DNA of 64,000 bases from Verrucomicrobiaceae bacterium UBA7681 (GTDB taxonomy: Bacteria > Verrucomicrobiota > Verrucomicrobiia > Verrucomicrobiales > Verrucomicrobiaceae), in the NCBI GenBank assembly GCA_002482965.1, contig DLGZ01000080.1, positions 73,292-137,291 of the forward strand, given 5' to 3'. Positions 57,667 through 64,000 of this stretch are shown here, piece by piece; positions within the stretch are counted from its first letter, which is position 1; each line of letters starts with the position of its first letter. The position numbers and the translations under genes are program-made. The notes beneath the pieces are model-generated. The model worked only from the letters and a program-made list of their open reading frames with translations. It was not told the DNA's origin and ran no database searches.

Positions 57667-58910
57667 CTCCCTCCATCCTCATCATCGAAGACGAATACGC
57701 CCTCGCTGCAGCACTCTCCACCGTCGTTCGTCGTCTTAATGCCACACCCGTTGTTGCGGCCAGCGGTCAGGGCGGAATCGACAAGCTCGCGGCGCAATCC
57801 TTCGCTCTCATCATTCTCGATGTCGGCCTGCCGGACATGAGCGGCCTGAAGGTGCTGGAAAAAATCCAGTCTCTCCCACAGCCGCCCCCGGTGATGATCA
57901 TCACCGCCCACGGCACGCTGGACACCGCACTGGAGGCACGGCGTCTCGGCGCTCGCGAGTATTTCCTCAAGCCTCTCAATCTCGCCGACATCCAGCGGGC
58001 CATCCGCGAAGTCTTCGCACCAGTGAAAACCGAGCAGCGCGCTGAAACGACCATGATCGGCAACTGCGAGCCCATGCAGCGTGCGTTTGCCGTCATTGCC
58101 CAAGCCAGTGGCAATGACGCTCCCGTCCTGCTGCAAGGCCCGCCCGGCAGCGGCAAGAGCCTGGCCGCGCAGGTCATTCATCGCCACAGTGCTCGCTCTG
58201 AAAAACCGCTGATCATTTTCCGCGCCGATGAATGGTCCGAAGATCGTGCGGAAGCCGAGCTGGATCAAGCTTTCGCCAGGGCAGGTGACGGCGTCCTTTT
58301 TCTCGATGAAATCAGCGCATGGTCAAAGCCCCTCCAGGCAGCCCTCATGCATCGTCTCAGCTCAGGCATGCTCAAGGCACGCCTCTTCAGCGCATCCAGT
58401 CAGGAGGCCGCACCAAATCTTCGTGAGGACTTGTTTTACGCGCTCGCGGTCCTTCAGGTCCTGCTCCCCCCATTGCGCGAGCGCACCTCGGACATCCCCG
58501 CGCTGGCGGTGTCCTTTCTGGGGGAGCAGGTGCTCTCGGCCGAGGCCTTGTCGGCTCTCAAAGCCCACACCTGGTCAGGCAACGTTCGCGAACTGAAAAC
58601 GGCCATGGCACACGCCGCCGCCGTCTGCAGCGGCGGCACCATATTACCCCATCATCTGCCTGCCAGCATCGTGAAGACCGAGGAATCCAGTCATCTCGAA
58701 GAGACCATGAAACGCGCCCTCGCCGCCTGGCTGGATCAAAAGACCACCGGCACCGATGAAATGATGCCTGCGTATGACTCCCTCCTCGAATCCGTGGAAG
58801 CCACCATGCTCGACACCCTCCTCAAGCGCTTCGATGGCAAGCCCACCCGCCTCGCCACCGCCATGAAAATGAATCGCGCCACCCTCCGCCGGAAACTCCG
58901 CGAGGAGTAA
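57663..58910 (+). CDS. NtrC-like response regulator lacking the sigma-54 contact loop
   Basis: 415 residues: receiver (phospho-Asp about 53 in IILDVGLPDMSG), AAA+ domain with Walker A GPPGSGKS and Walker B GDGVLFLDEISAW, arginine-finger segment NLREDLFYALAVLQ, and a C-terminal Fis-like HTH (KPTRLATAMKMNRATLRRKL). The region between Walker A and Walker B is about 25 residues shorter than in NtrC proteins and has no GAFTGA loop (positions after RADEWSEDRAEAE run directly to the Walker B strand). Such a protein should not activate sigma-54 polymerase and may act as a sigma-70-type activator or repressor, as TyrR/HupR-like variants do. Confidence 0.9.
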   Translation: MTPSILIIEDEYALAAALSTVVRRLNATPVVAASGQGGIDKLAAQSFALIILDVGLPDMSGLKVLEKIQSLPQPPPVMIITAHGTLDTALEARRLGAREYFLKPLNLADIQRAIREVFAPVKTEQRAETTMIGNCEPMQRAFAVIAQASGNDAPVLLQGPPGSGKSLAAQVIHRHSARSEKPLIIFRADEWSEDRAEAELDQAFARAGDGVLFLDEISAWSKPLQAALMHRLSSGMLKARLFSASSQEAAPNLREDLFYALAVLQVLLPPLRERTSDIPALAVSFLGEQVLSAEALSALKAHTWSGNVRELKTAMAHAAAVCSGGTILPHHLPASIVKTEESSHLEETMKRALAAWLDQKTTGTDEMMPAYDSLLESVEATMLDTLLKRFDGKPTRLATAMKMNRATLRRKLREE

Positions 58911-59100
58911 ACCTCATTCCTCATGGTTTGATGAAACATTTGTTGGCGAAGTAGGACCATGAACCCCGCCACACTTCTCTGGCCAATTTAAAATTCTCAG
59001 TTTTCAGTTCCCAGTTTACAATCCTCAGAAGCGTCAGCTACGCGTCCGCCGTCTTATTGAACTGAGTCCGTTTATACCAGGCCGCGGAAAACGGGTACAC

Positions 59101-60762
59101 TCACTTCCCATCCGCCTTGCCCGGCACTCGCGGATCATTCGCAGGAAAAAAGAGCTTCTTGTCCGCATCAAAATAGATCGCCTGGCACGCCCCAAAACCC
59201 TCGGACTCCGCAAGCTTGTGCCCCAGCGCCTTCACTCGCGTAAGCGTTCCCACACCAAACGCCTTCTCGATCTTGAGCTCGTCCGGATTCCACTGGTGGT
59301 GAAATCGCGGCTCAGCCAGCGCCTCAGCCGGCAGCATGCCATCATCAATGATGTGCGTCAGTAGCAGCAGCGCCTGCGTGATGATAGTAGGCCCACCCGC
59401 CGCTCCGGTCACAATGACGGGCTTCCCATCCTTCAGCACAATCGTGGGACTCATGCTCGAAAGCGGGCGCTTGCCCGGGGCCACCGCATTCGCTTCCGCT
59501 CCCACCAGTTTGAAGGCATTCGGAATTCCAGGCTGCACCGCGAAGTCGTCCATCTCATCGTTCAGCAGCACCCCCGTTCCAGGAATCACCACCTTGCTGC
59601 CAAAGGCGGTGTTGATCGTCTGATTCAGCGCCACCCAGTTGCCCTCGGCGTCAGCCGTGCAGAGGAACGTGGTGTGCTTGCCGAAAACATCTCCCTCCCA
59701 GTGCGGCGGCATGTTGTGCGTTGGTACCTTCGTGGCGTGATCCAGATCAATCTTCTTCGCCAGTTCCGCCGCATAAGCAGGATCCACCAGACCCTTCGGC
59801 ACCGGCGCAAAATCCGGATCACCCAGCCAGTAGGCACGATCCGCAAACGCCAGCTTCATCGCTTCCGTGATCACATGAATCCGGCTGCTCGCGCGGAAGT
59901 GTCGGATCGGGAAATGCTCCAAAATATTGAGGATCTGCGCCACATGCACCCCTCCCGAACTCGGCGGCGGCATCGTGATGAGTTCGTAGCCACGATACTT
60001 CGAGCGGATCGCCGCACGCTCTGGCGCCTGATAGCCGGCAAAATCTTGCACCGTCATAATGCCTCCATTGGCCTCCATCCATTCGGCAGTCCTTATGGCG
60101 AACTCGCCGCCATAGAACCATTCGATCCCGTTTTTCGCTACAGACCGGTAAGTTTTTGCGAGGTCGCTTTGGACGAGCATCTCGCCTTTCTCCAGCGGCT
60201 TGCCGTCTTTGAGGAAGATGGCGGCTGAAGACGGGAACTTCGCGAGTTTGGCCGCCGTGGCCACGAGTTTGCGCGCATAAACGGCATCGATCGCGAACCC
60301 TTTTTCAGCAATCTCCGCCGCTGGGACGAGCACGTCGGCCAGCTTGAGTTTGCCATGCTTCTTTTGTGCAGCCGCGCAGGCTTTCAAATAGCCCGGCACA
60401 CCCGACGCAAGAGCCCCCGTCTTGCTGGCCTCATCGTCCAGCTTGCCATCGATCACATACATGTCGCGTTGCGCCTTGGCGGGAGCCATTTCACGACCAT
60501 CGATGCAGGTCACCGTGCCATCAGCGGCATGAATGACGAAGAAGCAGCCGCCGCCGATTCCGGAGTTGTGCCCATCCACCACACCCAACGTCAATCCCGC
60601 CGCAATGGCGGCATCGATGGCATTGCCACCCTTTTCAAACGCCTGCTGGCCCGCTTCCGTGGCCAGCGGGTGTACGGTCGCGATGGCGTTTTTCGGGAAG
60701 GCGGCATCTGCGGCAAACAGCGCCGGGCAGGCAAGCAGAACAAGGGTGGCCAGGACTTTCAT
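59101..60762 (-). CDS. ggt: Gamma-glutamyltransferase
   Basis: 553 residues from the ATG complement at 60760-60762 (signal MKVLATLVLLACPALFAA); a longer frame to 60846 has no signal. Family features: KGGNAIDAAIAAGLTLGVVD, SGIGGGCFFVIH, IDGREMAP, the autoprocessing Thr in KHTTFLCTADAEGNWVALNQ, then PLSSMSPTIVLKDGKPV and GAAGGPTIITQ. The precursor cleaves itself before that Thr to give large and small subunits and transfers or hydrolyses the gamma-glutamyl group of glutathione in the periplasm. Standard length; monocistronic. Confidence 0.95.
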   Translation of the reverse strand: MKVLATLVLLACPALFAADAAFPKNAIATVHPLATEAGQQAFEKGGNAIDAAIAAGLTLGVVDGHNSGIGGGCFFVIHAADGTVTCIDGREMAPAKAQRDMYVIDGKLDDEASKTGALASGVPGYLKACAAAQKKHGKLKLADVLVPAAEIAEKGFAIDAVYARKLVATAAKLAKFPSSAAIFLKDGKPLEKGEMLVQSDLAKTYRSVAKNGIEWFYGGEFAIRTAEWMEANGGIMTVQDFAGYQAPERAAIRSKYRGYELITMPPPSSGGVHVAQILNILEHFPIRHFRASSRIHVITEAMKLAFADRAYWLGDPDFAPVPKGLVDPAYAAELAKKIDLDHATKVPTHNMPPHWEGDVFGKHTTFLCTADAEGNWVALNQTINTAFGSKVVIPGTGVLLNDEMDDFAVQPGIPNAFKLVGAEANAVAPGKRPLSSMSPTIVLKDGKPVIVTGAAGGPTIITQALLLLTHIIDDGMLPAEALAEPRFHHQWNPDELKIEKAFGVGTLTRVKALGHKLAESEGFGACQAIYFDADKKLFFPANDPRVPGKADGK

Positions 60763-60832
60763 ACCACCGATGCTAGTCAAGTCAGCGGGGCCCGTCGAAT
60801 CAAAACAACTCACCCAAATGGGTGATCTGGCT

Positions 60833-61072
60833 TCAGGGCTGAGCACTGCGCTTCCACTTCACCCATGCGTGGCGGTAGGTGAACGCCATGGCCATGATGC
60901 CTGCAAACAGCAGGAAAGCACGTCCCGGTTCCGGCACCACGTGCACACTGTTGAGGGCAGTTCCAGGCAGATCGAAATCCAGCGTTGCAGCCTTGTCAGG
61001 TTCCGTCGCCCCAACAGCAATGGCGGCAGCGATGCTGCAGGCTAACCAGTAACTAAAGGAACGGAAGGACAT
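60833..61072 (-). CDS. Mini PEP-CTERM sorting-signal protein (79 aa)
   Basis: Starting at the ATG complement at 61070-61072: MSFRSFSYWLACSIAAAIAV, a short polar region (EPDKAATLDFDLPGTALN), then VVPEPGRAFLLFAGIMAMAF and a basic end (WVKWKRSAQP). This is a complete PEP-CTERM signal (PEP, hydrophobic helix, basic tail) recognised by exosortase, with signal peptide but almost no cargo between. It may be a truncated remnant or a real short surface or matrix peptide. Confidence 0.7.
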   Translation of the reverse strand: MSFRSFSYWLACSIAAAIAVGATEPDKAATLDFDLPGTALNSVHVVPEPGRAFLLFAGIMAMAFTYRHAWVKWKRSAQP

Positions 61073-61277
61073 GGATTTAAATAAATCTTTACCAGATCCA
61101 CCCCGGGTCGAACAAGGTTTTTCTTGTTTCGGTGTTGTTACAGAGTTCTCATTTCCAGCCCTTTGCTCAGTGATGCGTAGGCGATTTGCCGAGTTTCTCA
61201 ATGCCTGCCTTCTCACTTGCGCCTTCCCTGCGTCTCCGCCATGACTACGCCCGCCCAATTCCGGCATCTTATCCATC

Positions 61278-62600
61278 ATGTCCAACGTCAGTTCTCCGCG
61301 TGTTATCAACATAGGCTTAGCAGGTTTAGGCAATGTAGGGGCTGGAGTGTTCAAGAATCTGGAAAAGAATCGCTCCCTCATCAGTCAGCGCATCGGCGCC
61401 GAACTCCATATTGCCAAAATAGCGGTGCGTGATCTTTCTCGCGCTCGGGACGTGGAGGTTCCTGCCGCCATGCTCACCACAGACTGGATTGAACTGGTCA
61501 ACGATCCGGCCATTCCGGTCATCGTCGAACTGATCGGTGGCACGACCACCGCCTACGATCTGGTGGCTGCTGCGTTGCGCGCCAAAAAGATCGTCGTCAC
61601 CGGCAACAAGGCCCTGCTCGCGGAGCGCGGCAAGGAATTGTTCGCTCTGGCCGAGGAGTGCGGTGTGCCGATCTATTTCGAAGCCGCCGTCGCGGGCGGG
61701 ATTCCGATCATCCAAGTGCTTCAGGAGGGGCTGGTCGGAAATCACATCCGCTCCATTCACGGCATCATCAACGGCACCTGCAATTACATCCTCACCCGCA
61801 TGTCGCAGGCCGGACTGAGCTATGCGGATGCTTTGCAGGAGGCGCAGGACAAGGGGTATGCAGAGGCTGATCCCACGCTCGATGTCAGCGGCTGGGATGC
61901 CGCGCACAAGGCCATCATTCTCGCCTCCCTGAGCTACGGATTCTGGATTCCGCAGGACAAGGTCCATGTGGAAGGCGTGGACCGCGTCAGCATCACAGAT
62001 TTCCGCTTTGCTGAGCGCCTGGGCTACACCATCAAGCTCCTTTCCGTCATCCGTGCAGATGAAAACGGCCTCGTCGAAGTGCGCACCCAGCCCTCTCTGG
62101 TGCCGCTGTCGCATGTGCTGGCAAATGTCAGCGGTGCCTTCAATGCCGTGCTCGTGAATGGCGACGTGGTTGGCGAGACCTTGTTCTACGGACGTGGTGC
62201 CGGTCAGGACCCTACCAGCAGCAGCGTCATCAGTGATCTGTGCGAAGCCGCCGCCGTTTTGATGCATGGCGCCCGCCACAGCGGTTTCGTGCCGCATGGT
62301 CTCTACGGCAAATCGAAGCCGGTGGATGACACCGTCTCACACTACTATTTGCGGCTCACCGTTGACGACGTTCCCGGCGTGCTGGCCCAAGTCGCCACCG
62401 CACTGGGGGCGCGCGGGATTGGCATCTCTTCGATGATTCAGCCGGAAGATCTTGAAGACACCAGTGGCGAAACTTCACTCGTGCTCATGATTCACGATGC
62501 CCGTCTCGGCGACATGAAGTCGGCTCTGGTCGCCATCACTCAACTCAAATGCGTACGTGGGGAACCGAGCTGGATGCGAGTGGAAACGCTACAAGGCTAG
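61278..62600 (+). CDS. hom: Homoserine dehydrogenase
   Basis: 440 residues. N-terminal NAD(P) fold (INIGLAGLGNVGAGVFKNL), then VTGNKALLAERGKEL, EAAVAGGIPIIQVLQEGL, the homoserine-dehydrogenase signature INGTCNYILTRMSQAG, and ADPTLDVSGWDAAHKAIIL with catalytic acidic/Lys residues. A C-terminal ACT domain (VDDVPGVLAQVATALGARG) gives feedback control, usually by threonine. It reduces aspartate semialdehyde to homoserine for threonine, methionine and, via ilvA (33439), isoleucine. Confidence 0.96.
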   Translation: MSNVSSPRVINIGLAGLGNVGAGVFKNLEKNRSLISQRIGAELHIAKIAVRDLSRARDVEVPAAMLTTDWIELVNDPAIPVIVELIGGTTTAYDLVAAALRAKKIVVTGNKALLAERGKELFALAEECGVPIYFEAAVAGGIPIIQVLQEGLVGNHIRSIHGIINGTCNYILTRMSQAGLSYADALQEAQDKGYAEADPTLDVSGWDAAHKAIILASLSYGFWIPQDKVHVEGVDRVSITDFRFAERLGYTIKLLSVIRADENGLVEVRTQPSLVPLSHVLANVSGAFNAVLVNGDVVGETLFYGRGAGQDPTSSSVISDLCEAAAVLMHGARHSGFVPHGLYGKSKPVDDTVSHYYLRLTVDDVPGVLAQVATALGARGIGISSMIQPEDLEDTSGETSLVLMIHDARLGDMKSALVAITQLKCVRGEPSWMRVETLQG

Positions 62601-62673
62601 CGGTCTTTTGACAAAACCATGCCTGTGAAAAATTGGCGTGGAATGCAGCTCTAAAAATGAGATTATACCGTTC

Positions 62674-63711
62674 ATGAAAATCGCTCTCTCTGATCTTGCA
62701 GCCCTTGTCGGGGGAACCGTGCTTTGCGGCGATCCCACCGGGCAGATCACAGGTTTTGCTTCACTGAAAGAAGCCATCGCCGGAGACCTGAGTTTCTTCC
62801 ATGACCCCCGCTACAACGAGAGGCTCGTAAACACCCACGCCAGCGCTGTTCTCGTGCCTTTAGGCTGGACGGAATTCCCACCGCATGCCTCCTGCATCGC
62901 AGTCTCAGACCCCTCCCGCTCCTTTGAGCAGATCGTGGAGACTTATGGCTTCCAGCCCGCCCCCTTTGCCCCCGGAGTACATGCCTCGGCAGTGGTCGCA
63001 GACGGCGTTAAATTTGACCCGCAGCGTGTTTCCATTGGTGCCAATGCCGTCATTGAATCCGGCGTGGAACTGGGAGACGAAGTCGAGATTGGCCCCGGTT
63101 GTTTTGTCGGACGCAACGCAGCGATCGGCAAAGGCTCCAGACTTCACGCAAATTCCACCGTGCATGCCGAGTGCATTCTCGGGGAAGGTGTGTTTATCCA
63201 TTCCGGTACCGTCATCGGTGCCGATGGCTTTGGTTATGAATTTGGCGGAGGACGTCATCGCAAGGTGCGTCAGGCCGGCATCGTTCAGATCGACAATGAC
63301 GTGGAGATCGGCGCAGGCTGCACCGTGGATCGCGCCCGCTTTGGCCGTACCTGGATCGGGGAGGGCACCAAGATCGACAACCTCGTCCAGATCGGTCACA
63401 ACGTGATCATGGGCAAACACTGCATCGTCGTCGCCTGCACCGCCATCGCCGGCAGCGCCACCATTGGTGATTACGTCGTCATCGCCGCCCAGGTCGGCAT
63501 CGCGGGGCATGTGCATATCGGTTCGAAGAGCACACTCGCCGCACGTTGCGGAGTCACCCGTGATCTTGAAGGAGGCCAGACCTATCTCGGCTTTCCCGCG
63601 ATCCCGGCCGGTGAAGAAAAGCGCCGCCTCGCCAGCATCAATCGTCTGCCTCAGTTGCAGGCCCGCGTAAAAGAACTCGAAGCCCAGCTCGCCGCTCAGG
63701 TAAAAGCCTGA
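62674..63711 (+). CDS. lpxD: UDP-3-O-acylglucosamine N-acyltransferase
   Basis: 345 residues from the ATG at 62674. N-terminal LpxD domain (ALVGGTVLCGDPTGQITGFA, DLSFFHDPRY), then the left-handed beta-helix of hexapeptide repeats (IGANAVIESGVELGDEVEIG; GADGFGYEFGGG) and the catalytic His in IGHNVIMGKH. A coiled C-terminal helix (LPQLQARVKELEAQL) is usual. It adds the N-linked 3-hydroxyacyl chain in lipid A synthesis, so this organism makes lipid A-type LPS. Length matches E. coli LpxD. A 73-base gap separates it from hom. Confidence 0.96.
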   Translation: MKIALSDLAALVGGTVLCGDPTGQITGFASLKEAIAGDLSFFHDPRYNERLVNTHASAVLVPLGWTEFPPHASCIAVSDPSRSFEQIVETYGFQPAPFAPGVHASAVVADGVKFDPQRVSIGANAVIESGVELGDEVEIGPGCFVGRNAAIGKGSRLHANSTVHAECILGEGVFIHSGTVIGADGFGYEFGGGRHRKVRQAGIVQIDNDVEIGAGCTVDRARFGRTWIGEGTKIDNLVQIGHNVIMGKHCIVVACTAIAGSATIGDYVVIAAQVGIAGHVHIGSKSTLAARCGVTRDLEGGQTYLGFPAIPAGEEKRRLASINRLPQLQARVKELEAQLAAQVKA

Positions 63712-64000
63712 TCACGACCAGCCCTCAGTCATAGCGTCTCGCCAAACCCATTTCCAACTCGACCAGTCGGAAGCCATCGCGAATGCAATCCCATAGGGAC
63801 TGCGGTCGCGCAGTGAGGCACAGCTTGTCCGTAGGCCTGTCCTACGAAGCTCGAAGAGCGAAGGAGGAAGCTTTTAGCGAAGGGGGAACCGCAGCTGCCG
63901 CTTTCGCCGGGCCGGTTGGCTCACCCCAGCCACTATAGCGTTTTCCAAAACTGATTTCCGGAAAGCGAGCGTGGAGACGCTCGGCGGCGGCTTGAGGACA
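63712..64000. repeat. Non-coding region with short palindromic repeats
   Basis: No gene to the window end. Two hairpins are visible: ACTGCG-gtcg-CGCAGT (63799-63814) and CGTAGG-cctgt-CCTACG (63830-63846). The wording (GTAGGCCTGTCCTACGAAGC then CGAAGAGCGAAGGAGGAAGC) resembles the short dispersed intergenic repeats common in Verrucomicrobia. Confidence 0.45.

Noticed and set aside
58990..59030. Degenerate short repeats of TTCAGTT type
   Set aside because: Imperfect copies and too short to separate from chance in an AT-richer spacer.

Overview
The window looks like a chromosome segment of a Verrucomicrobiota bacterium, probably Verrucomicrobiaceae/Prosthecobacter-like. This is inferred from a PVC-type heme-binding CxxCH protein with a ThuA domain, many secreted sialidase-family proteins and sulfatases, a PEP-CTERM protein, high GC, and the scarcity of Shine-Dalgarno sequences. 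No taxonomic marker such as 16S rRNA is present. I see no transposase, integrase, phage gene or CRISPR array.

Layout. (1) 1-3982: end of an unidentified gene, two sialidase-family proteins and a parallel beta-helix protein. (2) 4122-10435: a good sigma-54 promoter, then six tiny membrane/lipoprotein genes of the kind known from envelope stress (ElaB/DUF883, Lmo0937, entericidin, DUF3096), then a CHASE3 hybrid kinase, a REC-kinase and an NtrC-type sigma-54 activator. Two small lipoproteins follow on the minus strand. (3) 11341-16836: sialidase, sialidase, glycerophosphodiesterase and a sialidase-esterase fusion. (4) 16925-21151: a PPP phosphatase, then an ArsR repressor divergent from an Old Yellow Enzyme / luciferase-like / aldo-keto reductase operon, with a perfect operator palindrome. 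(5) 21231-24815 minus: a TIR-transmembrane-beta-propeller protein. (6) 24876-41705: a long plus-strand secreted-enzyme region with sialate O-acetylesterase, two sulfatases, a Tat-exported TIM-barrel protein, FAD oxidoreductases, threonine deaminase, a sialidase-golvesin-FAD triple fusion and an alpha/beta hydrolase. (7) 41710-47547 minus: a giant PVC cytochrome/dehydrogenase and a NarL-type two-component system, then tRNA-Gly(CCC). (8) 47741-51197 minus: a lipoprotein, and an SPFH protein with a PH-like membrane protein preceded by a ydaO-type c-di-AMP riboswitch. (9) 51416-63711: a Sel1-repeat protein, DUF116-prenyl synthase, sulfatase, a two-component system with a degenerate NtrC-like regulator, gamma-glutamyltransferase, a PEP-CTERM mini-protein, homoserine dehydrogenase and LpxD.

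The strongest new signal is a 23-base element found five times: TGGTYAG (one copy has C for A), six variable bases, then TKACCAGNAA. It is always on the plus strand, 33-41 bases before the start of a secreted sialidase, acetylesterase or FAD-oxidoreductase gene (11341, 14676, 24876, 31637, 35065). It implies one shared regulator, absent from the window, for a dispersed host/algal glycan (sialic-acid-type or sulfated) degradation regulon. The second is the c-di-AMP riboswitch placed before SPFH/PH-domain membrane genes rather than a usual potassium or cell-wall gene.
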